Part shown: in pieces, positions 55,213 through 63,879 of the stretch
How positions within the stretch are numbered: the stretch's first letter is position 1
Layout: every line of letters starts with the position of its first letter
Assembly (NCBI RefSeq): GCF_000253295.1
Contig: NC_015717.1
Coordinates: forward strand, 1,054,001-1,118,000
Length of the DNA: 64,000 nt
Direction: 5' to 3'
DNA from: Hyphomicrobium sp. MC1
Lineage (GTDB): Bacteria > Pseudomonadota > Alphaproteobacteria > Rhizobiales > Hyphomicrobiaceae
Made by a program: the position numbers and the translations under genes
The notes under the pieces: generated by a model
Database searches by the model: none
The model's input: the letters and a program-made list of their open reading frames with translations, nothing else
What the model was told of the DNA's origin: nothing

Positions 55213-55635
55213 TATCCCTCATCAAGCTGCCTGGCAGCTTGAACCCTCCTGCTGTCCGGGCACGGTTACGGCCCGGTTATTATGGTTACCAGCATTTCGC
55301 TGAACCCCATCTGAACGCCGTTGCACCCCGTCCGCGTAACCGGCCGTCAGAGGGCTTTTTTCAAGCATGGTTAGCAAATGATGGCAACCCGGCTTAACGC
55401 CCTGTCACCGACCGTAATGTTGTGGAAAAAATGGGTCACCGCGTGACGGCGCATAACTCGAAATAAAGCAAGTTTACCCGGCATTTACAGTAATTTTGTG
55501 CGGGTTTTTACGAGATTTCATCCAAGGACTGAGATTGTTCGATTGCGCCTTATGTCAGCGATTTGAAGGCGCGCGTAACAGGCCGTGCTTCGACATCAAG
55601 TCCGTTTGGGCGGTCAGGTTTGGGAGTATTCAGTT
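55213..55635. other. Region between two accessory genes
   Basis: 423 bases. It holds the palindrome at 55223-55241 and, near 55435-55447, GTCAC-CGC-GTGAC. AT-rich around 55455-55530, suitable for the rightward promoter of the Sel1 gene. No gene or RNA recognised. Confidence 0.5.
55223..55241. promoter_or_regulatory. 19-base palindrome upstream of small lipoprotein gene
   Basis: CAAGCTGCC, T, GGCAGCTTG: perfect nine-base arms around one base, immediately upstream of the ribosome site of the lipoprotein gene. Candidate operator or leader hairpin. Confidence 0.45.
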
Positions 55636-55908
55636 ATGGCACGTGTGGACGTGTTGTTCCGCCAGACTGCGGAGTACGCCGCTCAAGGCGAGCAGTCGGA
55701 CGCTCTTTTCGAACTCGGCCTCAGCTATTGCTCGGGTCGTGACGGGGTGATCGATCTCGTTCAGGCACATAAGTGGTTCAACATCGCAGCGATCCGCGGC
55801 AACGACGATGCAAAGCGCTATCGGTCGGAACTTGCTGGCGACATGAGCAAGGCCGAGATCATGCGGGCGCAGCGGTTGGCGCGCGAGTGGTTGGCTTCAG
55901 TGCACTGA
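55636..55908 (+). CDS. Sel1-like repeat protein
   Basis: 90 residues with one Sel1/TPR-like repeat: ALFELGLSYCSGRDGVIDLVQAHKWFNIAAIRGNDDAKRYR, then a closing helix. Such proteins scaffold protein contacts; partner unknown. No signal peptide, so cytoplasmic. ATG 55636 has GGGAG 11 bases upstream. Followed at once by the tandem repeat. Confidence 0.8.
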   Translation: MARVDVLFRQTAEYAAQGEQSDALFELGLSYCSGRDGVIDLVQAHKWFNIAAIRGNDDAKRYRSELAGDMSKAEIMRAQRLAREWLASVH

Positions 55909-55913
55909 GGCCA

Positions 55914-55952
55914 TTCCACGGTCGCTTTCCACGGTCGCTTTCCACGGTCGCT
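55914..55952. repeat. Three perfect tandem copies of a 13-base unit
   Basis: TTCCACGGTCGCT at 55914-55926, 55927-55939 and 55940-55952, five bases after the Sel1 gene stop and ending 23 bases before the next gene's stop on the other strand. Copy number may vary between strains. Confidence 0.9.
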
Positions 55953-55975
55953 ATACGCGGCCACCATGATCGGCT

Positions 55976-56614
55976 TCAGCACTTTGAGAAAAACGACGAA
56001 AGGCATTTCCACGAGCTCTTGGCGGCGCCGCCGACGGCGGAGCCAGCTTTTTCGAGCGCCGTGCTTGCGGATTTTGCGGCTTCGCCAGCAGTTTTTTGTG
56101 TCTGGCTGAGGCCGGTGCTCGCCGACAGGCCGCTTTTTTCCACCATTTCCTGCACCGTCTTTGGCGGCGCTTCCTTGGCGGGCAATTCCTCTACAGGCGG
56201 CTTGGGCGGTACGCCTGCGGCGCCATCCGGGGCGGCTGGCGGGGTGGCAGCTGCGTCTTGGGTCTGTAAGCTCGAGTGATCCTGCTTCGCCGCTGGCACG
56301 TCGCCCGGCGGAGCGCCATCGTCGCCGCCATTGAGGAAAGCCGGAATCGGCAGGTTTCGGCGCTCGCCAGGGCAGGGCGCAGTCACGTTACGATCTATCG
56401 CGCAACTTGCATGCGAGCCAGCTTTAGCGAGGCTCGTGATGCAATAGAATTTCGATACGGTGTCGAGCGTCGGGTTCGAAGTGTTGCCTACAACGCAAGC
56501 GTAGTTCGCGTCGGGACCGGTGCATTTGACGCAGAGTTCCGTCGCCCCCGCCTGTGCTGCGGCTGAAAGCGCCAGGAGGGCCATGCCCGTCAGAAAATAT
56601 GGCCGATAATTCAC
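55976..56614 (-). CDS. Secreted cysteine-rich protein with Pro/Ala-rich tail
   Basis: A 212-residue protein with a signal peptide (1-22, AQA). The N-terminal domain (23-90) has CVKCTGPDANYAC, YCITSL, ASCAID and PCPGE, seven cysteines in all; then a Pro/Ala linker (95-150), and a C-terminal part with repeated AAKSAST-like segments ending CLSSFFSKC. No recognised function; possibly envelope-associated. Confidence 0.7.
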   Translation of the reverse strand: MNYRPYFLTGMALLALSAAAQAGATELCVKCTGPDANYACVVGNTSNPTLDTVSKFYCITSLAKAGSHASCAIDRNVTAPCPGERRNLPIPAFLNGGDDGAPPGDVPAAKQDHSSLQTQDAAATPPAAPDGAAGVPPKPPVEELPAKEAPPKTVQEMVEKSGLSASTGLSQTQKTAGEAAKSASTALEKAGSAVGGAAKSSWKCLSSFFSKC

Positions 56615-56721
56615 AGCCAGTACCCGTTTCGATGGAGCAACATTGCTTCCAAGAGACTAGGACGACTTTGCGGCAGTAGCCAGACAAGGCCGTATCCTTT
56701 TGCCGCTTCATCCAACGCGTC

Positions 56722-56750
56722 TTGCATTGCCGTGGCGTGCCCTCTATAGG
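56722..56750 (+). promoter_or_regulatory. Candidate promoter of the tRNA-Ser gene
   Basis: TTGCAT (56722-56727), 17-base spacer, TATAGG (56745-56750), 23 bases before the tRNA 5' end, with a GC-rich discriminator as expected for a stable RNA. Confidence 0.5.
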
Positions 56751-56772
56751 GGGCCATTGCCCATTGATTTGG

Positions 56773-56865
56773 GGAGACGTGGCCGAGTGGCTGAAGGCAA
56801 CGGTTTGCTAAATCGTCATACGCTTTAAAGGCGTATCGAGGGTTCGAATCCCTCCGTCTCCGCCA
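56773..56865 (+). tRNA. tRNA-Ser (anticodon GCU)
   Basis: A complete type II tRNA: acceptor GGAGACG pairs with CGTCTCC, anticodon GCT in TTGCTAA decodes AGC/AGU serine codons, long variable arm (ACGCTTTAAAGGCGT) as in tRNA-Ser, T-loop GGTTCGAATCC, and encoded CCA at 56863-56865. Confidence 0.97.
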
Positions 56866-57104
56866 GTACCATTGCTTCACCCCATCCCGAGATAACAGAC
56901 AGTGCACAGGCACCGGAACTTGATGCCATCGTGGATGGACGACGGCGTTTCCGTTTTTTGTTCACAATGGCGTTCCAGATCGTGAAGCTCAGGGGGCTTG
57001 CTTCGGGACAGGCCGGAGCGTCGCTCCGGCGCCTTGGGTCGGGGCTGCCACAAGAATGGATTTGTCAGATCAGGCGAGATGCGTCGAGCCTGCGTGGGCG
57101 TATT

Positions 57105-57446
57105 ATGGACTGGATCAAGCTAAGCTCACTCGTTGTTTCTGCCGGGCTATCCGCTTGCGCCAGCACGGGCACATCCAACAGCGGCGTCGTGACGGGACTT
57201 CCGATGTCCGAAAATTTCCGCGTCGAGCGATCGCCATCGCCTGAATACGACTATCTCGTCACGATCAAGAACGGGAAGGATTTAGGCATCAACGCCGATA
57301 ATCAGTTGGCCCGCGATCGTATGGCGCTGCTGGCGCTGAAAAATCAATGCGAGGCGCCGCAGATCGTCAAAGAGTTCGTTGTCCATTCCGGATCGGATCT
57401 GTTTGGGGGTGCCGAGCGCACCTATCAGCTTCATATCAAGTGCTGA
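57105..57446 (+). CDS. Hypothetical lipoprotein after tRNA-Ser
   Basis: 113 residues. KLSSLVVSAGLSACAST is a lipobox with Cys18. Mature part: EYDYLVTIKNGKDLGINADN and two further cysteines (NQCEAPQ, and the final IKC), so one disulfide. No family recognised. ATG 57105 begins the signal peptide; the frame upstream to 56931 is not convincing. Confidence 0.7.
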   Translation: MDWIKLSSLVVSAGLSACASTGTSNSGVVTGLPMSENFRVERSPSPEYDYLVTIKNGKDLGINADNQLARDRMALLALKNQCEAPQIVKEFVVHSGSDLFGGAERTYQLHIKC

Positions 57447-57776
57447 GAGCGCAGCCGTTTCTTTTTAACGCGTTCGGATGCGCAAAGCATGAAGCTCGAA
57501 GTGGCTGAGCATCGATCGCTGCGGGATGCTCTTATACTATTTGGCATGCCGTGAAGGTGTGCAGAATTTCAATGGCCGGCGGGATGTCCGGGATGCTTGG
57601 CAGACCTTCTAAATTCGCGGTTCGATAAGCATTTTCTTGGGCTAGACGAACTATGGGCGGGCGGCGAGTCGTCTGCGGAACCAATCCCCCTTGGTCCCCA
57701 AAGGCCTTCGAATACTCCCGTCTTCGAGGCGCCGCCCCCTATTTTTGAAGACAGACGATTTGTGCAATCGGAACGT
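57447..57776. other. Gap before the response regulator gene
   Basis: 330 bases between convergent genes. A frame from TTG 57597 to 57794 (65 residues, Pro-rich) overlaps the end of the regulator gene and is not convincing. Nothing else seen. Confidence 0.45.
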
Positions 57777-58427
57777 TCAGGCGCTGACGCCTGAGAGCCC
57801 CAGTTTCTCGGCCGCGCGCACGAGATCGGCGAGCGACCTTACAGCCATTTTGCGCATCACATGACCGCGATGGATTTTGACGGTGATCTCGCTTAGACCC
57901 ATCTCGCCCGCGATCTGTTTATTCATGAGCCCCTTCGTAACGTAGGCCATGACTTCTTTCTCGCGGGCCGTCAGGCTTTCGTAGTGAGCCGACAGATCCG
58001 CGATGCTTTGATCGGATTCGAGCTGCTTGCGGTCAGTCTCCAGCGCCGAAAAGACGGCGTCGAGCATATCCTGGTCGCGGAAGGGTTTGGTCAGGAAGTC
58101 GATGGCGCCGGCCTTCATGGCGCGGACCGACATTGGAATATCACCATGCCCGGTCATGAATATCACGGGCATCCGAATGCCAGCCTTCGCGAGCTGGGCC
58201 TGGAAATCCAAGCCGCTGACGCCGGGCAAGCGGATATCGAGAACGAGGCAGCTCGGAATTTCCGGCAGCTTCTTTTCCAGGAATTCTGCGGCGGACCCGA
58301 ACACCTCAACTTGCAGGCCGACGGATCTAAACAAGCTGCTGAGCGCGTCGCGAAGCGCGGGATCGTCGTCGACGACGTAGACGGCACGGCCGGCGGTCGA
58401 ACGATCTGAACTAGGGTTGCTTTTCAC
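57777..58427 (-). CDS. FixJ/NarL-type response regulator
   Basis: A 216-residue regulator. Receiver domain 14-130 with Asp64 in CLVLDIRLPGVSG, Thr in FMTGHGDIPMSV and Lys in FLTKPFRDQD; LuxR-type HTH at about 150-215 (LTAREKEVMAYVTKGLMNKQIA). FixJ-like in spacing. It overlaps the kinase gene by four bases in ATGA, so is its cognate partner. Target genes unknown. Confidence 0.93.
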   Translation of the reverse strand: MKSNPSSDRSTAGRAVYVVDDDPALRDALSSLFRSVGLQVEVFGSAAEFLEKKLPEIPSCLVLDIRLPGVSGLDFQAQLAKAGIRMPVIFMTGHGDIPMSVRAMKAGAIDFLTKPFRDQDMLDAVFSALETDRKQLESDQSIADLSAHYESLTAREKEVMAYVTKGLMNKQIAGEMGLSEITVKIHRGHVMRKMAVRSLADLVRAAEKLGLSGVSA

Positions 58428-59884
58428 GCTGCGTCCTCCCGGACTGGCAAGTGGATCGTGAACGTCGCGCCGTGTCCGAGTTCAGACGTCGCGACGATCG
58501 TGCCACCGTGGCTTTCAATGATCGAACGGCAAATAGATAGTCCCATACCCATGCCTTCGGACTTCGTCGTGTAGAATGCCGTGAAAAGCTTACTAATAAC
58601 AGCCGGATCGATGCCGGGGCCGTTGTCGGCAATTTCGATAATCGCGTTTTTCTGCGGCGGTTCTGCCTTGTCGTCCTGTTCGAGCCTGGTCGAGATGCGA
58701 AGGGTTCGCGGCCGGTCGGTGACAGACGACATCGCCTGGACGGCATTCAATGCCAGATTGATGACGGCCTGCTGGAGCTGAACGCGGTCTCCGAGTAGCG
58801 GCAACGGGGTGGCCGCGAGGTCCAGCCGCAGGGCAACGTCCCGGGCGATGAGCTCCCGTTCAACGAGGAGCAGGACATCCTCCAACAGTTCGTTGGCGTC
58901 GAGCGGCGCGCGGATGAGATCGGTTTTTCGCGTCAGCGCCCGCAGCCGCGCAATGACGTCACTCGCCCGGCGACCGTTGCTGATCATTCGTTCGAGCGAG
59001 TTATTGACCTCAGTGAGATCAGGGACATCACGCTTCAACCAGCGCAATGCCGCTTCGCCGTTCGTGACGACCGCTGCGAGCGGCTGGTTCACTTCGTGGG
59101 CGATCGAGGCCATCAGTTCGCCGAGCGTCGTCAAGCGTGTGACGTGGGCAAGTTCGGACTCTGCTTTGTGCAGCGCCGTTTCGGCAAGCTGTTGATCGGT
59201 TATGTCGTTGTTCGTGACCATCGTGGCAACGGGCCGGCCTTTATCGTCGCGCTGCTGCGACCAGCGGCTGGCGACTACGACACTGCTACCGTCACGCTTG
59301 GCATGCGTGATTTCACCCTGCCAACGACCTTCGGCCGCAAGGTCTCTGGTGATTTCCGCGAGCGGTTTGGGAAACTTCGATTTGAGCAGGTCGATAGCGA
59401 CCTTGCCGATCGCATCCTCGCGGGGCCAGCCATAGAGCTGTTCGGCGCCGGCGTTCCAATACGTGATGACATCGTGGTTGTCGCGGACGTAGATCGCGTC
59501 GTGGGTGAGATCGAGGAGGGCAGCTTGATCGCGTAGATCGTGGGTCGCCTGATTGTTTTTAAGCGCCAGCAGCGTCGTGACGATGATTGCGCTCAGGCTA
59601 ACAAGGCAACGGATGAGAGCGCTGGTTTCCAGATCAGACCAGTGCGTGATGATAAACGATGAGATCGTCAGGAACACGCATGTGGCAGCGATGGCGAGCA
59701 GTCCCGTGCGGCTGAGGAATGTCGCCGACAGCATGATGACGGCCACGTAAAGCACCGCGACCGCGATATCGAGCGGCGTGAATGTATCGATCAGAAAAAT
59801 CGCCGTCGCGCCGAGAAGAGCAAGTGCGGAATTGAGATGGGAATTCGGCTGCATAGGCGAAGGCAAATTTTTATTTTTCAACAT
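58424..59884 (-). CDS. PAS sensor histidine kinase
   Basis: A 486-residue membrane kinase. About four N-terminal helices (20-108, no large periplasmic loop), PAS domain at about 120-235 (TYWNAGAEQLYGWPREDAIG), His263 in ASIAHEVNQPLAA, and ATPase motifs NLALNAVQAM, EIADNGPGID and MGMGLSICRSI. FixL-like architecture, but no heme-binding evidence in the PAS, so the signal is unknown. Paired with the FixJ-type regulator. Confidence 0.92.
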   Translation of the reverse strand: MLKNKNLPSPMQPNSHLNSALALLGATAIFLIDTFTPLDIAVAVLYVAVIMLSATFLSRTGLLAIAATCVFLTISSFIITHWSDLETSALIRCLVSLSAIIVTTLLALKNNQATHDLRDQAALLDLTHDAIYVRDNHDVITYWNAGAEQLYGWPREDAIGKVAIDLLKSKFPKPLAEITRDLAAEGRWQGEITHAKRDGSSVVVASRWSQQRDDKGRPVATMVTNNDITDQQLAETALHKAESELAHVTRLTTLGELMASIAHEVNQPLAAVVTNGEAALRWLKRDVPDLTEVNNSLERMISNGRRASDVIARLRALTRKTDLIRAPLDANELLEDVLLLVERELIARDVALRLDLAATPLPLLGDRVQLQQAVINLALNAVQAMSSVTDRPRTLRISTRLEQDDKAEPPQKNAIIEIADNGPGIDPAVISKLFTAFYTTKSEGMGMGLSICRSIIESHGGTIVATSELGHGATFTIHLPVREDAA

Positions 59885-60229
59885 TCGGTCCGTAACCTGT
59901 CCTGTGCAGGCTCGCCGGAAGAAGCCTGGCGCTCTCGGTGCGGCGACATTCGACCTGGGTGCAAAGTCGCTCGCTATAAGTGGTAAGCACGCGCCCTATT
60001 CGATGCGCCATGGGACAAATGGTAGTTCAAGCACTCTTGAATTGATTAGAAAAATTTATGACTTCTGATGAGTAGGCTTAATTCAATATGTCTGCCGGAT
60101 ATCCGGGGCGAATTTGATGTGCTCGGTGGCGGCGGCAGGATAATGCCGGTTGCCGGAAAGGAACGACGTCATTGTACGTCGTTCCTTCCGGTCCGATGGC
60201 ATTCTCGATTTGTGCGGTTTTGCTGCGGC
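59885..60229. other. Gap between the two-component genes and the PaaK-like gene
   Basis: 345 bases. It holds the long hairpin at 60153-60191, and an AT-rich block at about 60035-60070 suitable for the kinase promoter on the minus strand. No gene supported. Confidence 0.5.
60153..60191. repeat. Long hairpin past the PaaK-like gene
   Basis: Left arm CCGGAAAGGAACGACGT (60153-60169), loop CATTGT, right arm ACGTCGTTCCTTCCGG (60176-60191): 16 pairs with one bulged A. It starts 38 bases past the stop of the minus-strand PaaK-like gene. No T tract on either strand. Confidence 0.85.
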
Positions 60230-61687
60230 TTAGGGCTCGCTCGCCAATTCGTGTGCCGGGTTGGGAGCCGATGGCGGTGGGCCGAAAACGTTCTTGGCGC
60301 GGCGAACTTTGCCCGACTGTTCCGGCGCAATTTTATCGACAATTTCGATATCGAACGTGATCACGTCGGCCAAGCCCTCAGCCGTCACCGACTGCTGAAT
60401 GAGTTCACGCAGTTTTTCGGCGGACAGCGTGCGGCCAGCGAGCGGCGCGGCGCGCAAGACGAATTTGTTGACGCCGGTTTGCAGAAACTGATGCTCCGCG
60501 AGATCGGTCTCCGTATGGAGTGCGAGCAGGAACACATAATACGGTAGGTCGCGGATCTCGCCATTAACGTCGACCCAGAACTGATCTTTGGCGCGGCCTT
60601 CGACAGCCTTGACCAGGGGCAGCAGGCTGCCGCATTCGCAAGGCTCTGGGCTGATCGTGACGACGTCGTCGATCTCGTAGCGGATGATCGGCTGGGCGAG
60701 ATTGTAGAGGTTCGTAAGCAGCACTTTGCTTCCCGCGGTCCCTTTGGGGACCGGACGGTTGTTTGCATCCACGACCTCAAGGAAGGCCAGCTCGTCGTTC
60801 AGGTGGCTGCCGTGCGTCGCTTGGCAGCCGCAGGTCAGAGCCATGCATTCCGCCATGCTGTAGACGTTGGTGATGTGAACGCCGAAGGCTTTCTCGACGC
60901 GCTGGGCGATGGCTTCCGGCAATGGCTCGCTGATGTTTGTCATCTGCTGGAGATCACCGTTCAGCTTCAAGCGACCAGCGTGGAGTTCATGTGTGATCGT
61001 TTCGAGCGCGCTCGTGTAGCCGGTGATGAAGTTCGGCTGAAAGCTATTCAGCTTTTCGACCAGCACCTCTGGCGGATCGAAAACGGAAAGGCGCTGCAAC
61101 TTGATGTATCGGCGCGCACGCTCGGGGAAATAGTTGAAGAACGTGCTGCTTGGATAGAAACCGGGTTTCTGCGTGATGATCGCAAATCGGGCCGGATTGA
61201 AGAGCTTCTGCAGGAACGGCAGAAAGCGCCGCGAAACCGGTGTGCCGCGCGCAAATTGCGCTGCGAAGGTCGTCAAGATCGCGGGTTTGTCCTGGACGAT
61301 AATTGCCGGCTGTCCCTGACTGCCGGACGTATGGCAGACGGCGTAATTGTCTTTGTAATACGAGCCGACGTTCGAAGGATTGGACATGAAGCGTTCCAGA
61401 CCTTCGCGCCGGACGGCACGGTCGGTCAGGATATCGTCGAGATTCTCCATCATCTGCGCCTTCGTGAGCGTGGGCAGATCTGTGATGGAGCAGGTATTCA
61501 AGTCGATGCCCTGAAACTGCTTGCGATAGTACGGTGAGTTTTCGTTGGCGTAGTTCAGGAGTTTGCGAAACCTGGCTTCCCGCGCCGCGGCGCGGGCTTC
61601 CATGTCTTCGGGGCGTGGTGGCAAAAGCGAGCGAATGGCGAGCGCCAATTTCACTTGATCCACGACTGCCCGGAGAAATCCTCTCAT
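60230..61687 (-). CDS. PaaK/CapK-like adenylate-forming enzyme
   Basis: A 485-residue member of COG1541 (phenylacetate-CoA ligase / F390 synthetase / CapK group). Hallmarks: RKLLNYANENSPYYRKQF, CHTSGSQGQPAII for ATP, FFNYFPERARRYI, ITGYTSALETI, VYSMAECMALTCG and RYEIDDVVTISPEPCECG, RAKDQFWVDVNGE. Substrate could be an aromatic or fatty acid, or a capsular intermediate; it is not adjacent to phenylacetate genes. Ends 38 bases before the long hairpin. Confidence 0.87.
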   Translation of the reverse strand: MRGFLRAVVDQVKLALAIRSLLPPRPEDMEARAAAREARFRKLLNYANENSPYYRKQFQGIDLNTCSITDLPTLTKAQMMENLDDILTDRAVRREGLERFMSNPSNVGSYYKDNYAVCHTSGSQGQPAIIVQDKPAILTTFAAQFARGTPVSRRFLPFLQKLFNPARFAIITQKPGFYPSSTFFNYFPERARRYIKLQRLSVFDPPEVLVEKLNSFQPNFITGYTSALETITHELHAGRLKLNGDLQQMTNISEPLPEAIAQRVEKAFGVHITNVYSMAECMALTCGCQATHGSHLNDELAFLEVVDANNRPVPKGTAGSKVLLTNLYNLAQPIIRYEIDDVVTISPEPCECGSLLPLVKAVEGRAKDQFWVDVNGEIRDLPYYVFLLALHTETDLAEHQFLQTGVNKFVLRAAPLAGRTLSAEKLRELIQQSVTAEGLADVITFDIEIVDKIAPEQSGKVRRAKNVFGPPPSAPNPAHELASEP

Positions 61688-61924
61688 CAGATATAAGCCT
61701 TTGAGATACGACGATAATTGTTAGGGGCAGAACCCGAGCAAACTTGCATCAGCGGCATGACCGCCCTCGACGCGGCTTAAGTATGGCAACGGCGGACAAA
61801 TTGGCAGCGAAAACTGCGATCCGCATGTTTTTACACCGCCGGTTCAATCCAAACGAAGACGTTTCCATTGCCACTTATTGAAGAGTGTCAGCAAACGACG
61901 ATCTTGCTCAGATGGTGACGCAAC
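61688..61924. other. Gap between PaaK-like and DedA genes
   Basis: 237 bases that probably hold the promoter of the PaaK-like gene. No distinct element recognised. Confidence 0.4.
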
Positions 61925-62575
61925 TCAGTCGCGGGGTTCAAAGCCGGGAAGATGTCCTGGAAGAGAAGCTTCCGCCCGGGCCTGAAGTTCCGCTTCATGG
62001 CGTTTCAAATAGATAAAGATCGCAAACAGGATGACCAGAGCGATCGTGATGCCGATAATTCCTGCCGGCCCCTGAACCGCGTGTATGCTCCGTCCGAATG
62101 TGTAGGCAGAGATGCCGACAATGCTCGCCCAGACGAGTCCTCCCAGAGCGTTGGCGACAAGAAAACGCGGCCATGCCAATTGATTGACGCCGGCGAGGAA
62201 CGCGGCAAGAAATCGCAAGACGGCAAAGAAGCGGCCGAAGAAAACGACGGTGCCGCCATACTTCTGAAAAAGGTACTGACCGAGCTTGATGCGTCCTTCG
62301 GTCAACCCCAGGTAAGCACCGAATTTCAGAACGAGGCGATAGCCGAATTCACGGCCAATCATGTAGCCGATGTTGTCGCCGACGATGGCGCCGATCGTCG
62401 CTGCGGCGATGACCATCGCGATATTGCCGTCATGGGTTGCGGCATAGACCGACGCCAGGATCAGCACGGCTTCGCCGGGCAGCGGAATACCTAGGCTTTC
62501 GAGTGCGACGATCAGGGCAACCGTCCAGACGCCATAGGTTTGGAATAGGTGGTGCAACTGTTCTGGAGAAAGCAA
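61925..62575 (-). CDS. DedA family membrane protein
   Basis: About 216 residues. Family signatures: ESLGIPLPGEAVLILA, GAIVGDNIGYMIGREFG, FFGRFFAVLRFLAAFLAGVNQL with the essential arginine. A closer match to the classical DedA/YohD subgroup than the one at 52 kb. TTG 62575 follows AGAGAGGG and is my preferred start; a GTG at 62608 adds 11 residues. Confidence 0.9.
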   Translation of the reverse strand: MLSPEQLHHLFQTYGVWTVALIVALESLGIPLPGEAVLILASVYAATHDGNIAMVIAAATIGAIVGDNIGYMIGREFGYRLVLKFGAYLGLTEGRIKLGQYLFQKYGGTVVFFGRFFAVLRFLAAFLAGVNQLAWPRFLVANALGGLVWASIVGISAYTFGRSIHAVQGPAGIIGITIALVILFAIFIYLKRHEAELQARAEASLPGHLPGFEPRD

Positions 62576-62892
62576 GCGTATCCCTCTCTGTGACGGCGCA
62601 GCGAACACGCAACGCCCGTCAGCACCACTAATTGTGCTGTCATTTTAATGTCAATCGAACTCGCTGGAGTGGATTGCATTGTTCACGTCGATTGGCGGCC
62701 CGTCCGTTCGCGGCGGCACCATCCAGCGAAATGCAATAGGCGGCATTTCCGTATATCTCTTGGCTGGCAAGATAATCGAACTCGTGGTTCTTAATTGCGC
62801 ACTTGGCGCGAACGTGGCGCAATAAACGGTGCATCAACCATCGTCGCAGGCTGCGCCTTGCGGAATTGAATATCGGAATTCAGAGATAGCCG
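62576..62892. other. Gap between DedA and alpha/beta hydrolase genes
   Basis: 317 bases between divergent genes. A minus-strand frame at 62640-62837 has no recognisable character. No clear regulatory element called. Confidence 0.4.
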
Positions 62893-63816
62893 ATGATTTG
62901 GATTCCCAAGACATTGCTGAATGGGCAGCGACTTTCCGCGCTTCCTCCGGGAATTGCGGGCGATACGGCATTCAGGATTTTTTGTACGCCGGAATTATCG
63001 CAATATCGCGCTTCAAATCATTATCAGCTCGTCGAGCGGGCTCGGTTTCATTTGCGCAATGCGTCTTGGGCTCGTATTCCGACGCCGGTCGCCGATATCC
63101 AGACGTACACGTTCGATCCGGACACCGATGCGCCGAGGGGCACGATTCTCGTCGTTCACGGCTGGACGGCCGAAGCCTCTTTCATGACTGCGATTGCCGA
63201 GCCGATCCGGCGAGCAGGATATCGCGTCGTCCTGCTCGATTTGCCGGCGCATGGCTTGAGCGGCGCTCATTCGACGAACCTAATCGACTGCGCGCGCGCA
63301 ACGGCGGCAGTGGCCGCGCATTTTGGTCCGATCAGCGCGGTCGTCGCACATTCCTTCGGCGGCATGATTTCGCTCGTTGCGGCGGAGGGGCGCATGCCGA
63401 TGCCCTGCAAGCTCGATATTCCGCGTTTCGTGCTGGTTGCTTGTCCGAACCGTCTATCGCAAGTCACTGCCGATTTTTCGGTGCATTGGGGCCTGACACT
63501 TGCCGGACAACAGGCCTTCGAGCATCGGCTGGAACGCGTCGGCGGCCGTGCGCTTCGCTGTTTCGCGATCACTAAGCTTTTGCCGGCTATCGGCGCGAAA
63601 GCGCTCGTCGTCCACGATCGGGACGACCGTGACGTCACGTTCGAGGCGGCCGAAGAGATCGCCAATAACGTCGCCGCAGCGGAGTTGCTGTCGTTCCAGG
63701 GTTTCGGTCATCGAAACATCTTGTTCGCACCGCCGGTGATGCGTGCGATTGTCTCATATCTTTCTCGAGCGGATCGCGGAGCGACGACTGCGATGGCAAT
63801 CGGAGATTCGGACTAA
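62893..63816 (+). CDS. Alpha/beta hydrolase
   Basis: A 307-residue hydrolase. TILVVHGWTAEASF holds the oxyanion HGW, nucleophile elbow AHSFGG (Ser at about 153), an aspartate in VHDRDDRDVTFE and His in GFGHRNIL near 275. The N-terminal about 70 residues precede the core. Substrate unknown. ATG 62893 lacks a strong ribosome site but is the first that retains the N-terminal segment. Faces the window end. Confidence 0.88.
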   Translation: MIWIPKTLLNGQRLSALPPGIAGDTAFRIFCTPELSQYRASNHYQLVERARFHLRNASWARIPTPVADIQTYTFDPDTDAPRGTILVVHGWTAEASFMTAIAEPIRRAGYRVVLLDLPAHGLSGAHSTNLIDCARATAAVAAHFGPISAVVAHSFGGMISLVAAEGRMPMPCKLDIPRFVLVACPNRLSQVTADFSVHWGLTLAGQQAFEHRLERVGGRALRCFAITKLLPAIGAKALVVHDRDDRDVTFEAAEEIANNVAAAELLSFQGFGHRNILFAPPVMRAIVSYLSRADRGATTAMAIGDSD

Positions 63817-63851
63817 AACGATAATTCGATATCGTTGTCCGGCTATATCGC

Positions 63852-63879
63852 ATGTCGGAAATCGCATGAATTCCGACAT
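63852..63879. terminator. Hairpin after the last hydrolase gene
   Basis: ATGTCGGAA (63852-63860), ten-base loop, TTCCGACAT (63871-63879), 35 bases past the hydrolase stop. Nine perfect pairs, no T tract. Confidence 0.4.

Noticed and set aside
56773..56865. tRNA-Ser as the attachment site of an integrated element
   Set aside because: No integrase gene and no second copy of the tRNA 3' end seen in the window; kept only as a question.
56611..56913. 100-codon minus-strand frame with WRRRRDSNPR
   Set aside because: This is the well-known false translation of the antisense of a tRNA gene (tRNA-Ser here).
57597..57794. 65-codon plus-strand frame before the response regulator gene
   Set aside because: TTG start, Pro-rich composition and overlap with the regulator stop; not convincing enough to list as a gene.
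62640..62837. 65-codon minus-strand frame upstream of the DedA gene
   Set aside because: No family, no convincing ribosome site, and it lies in a divergent promoter gap.
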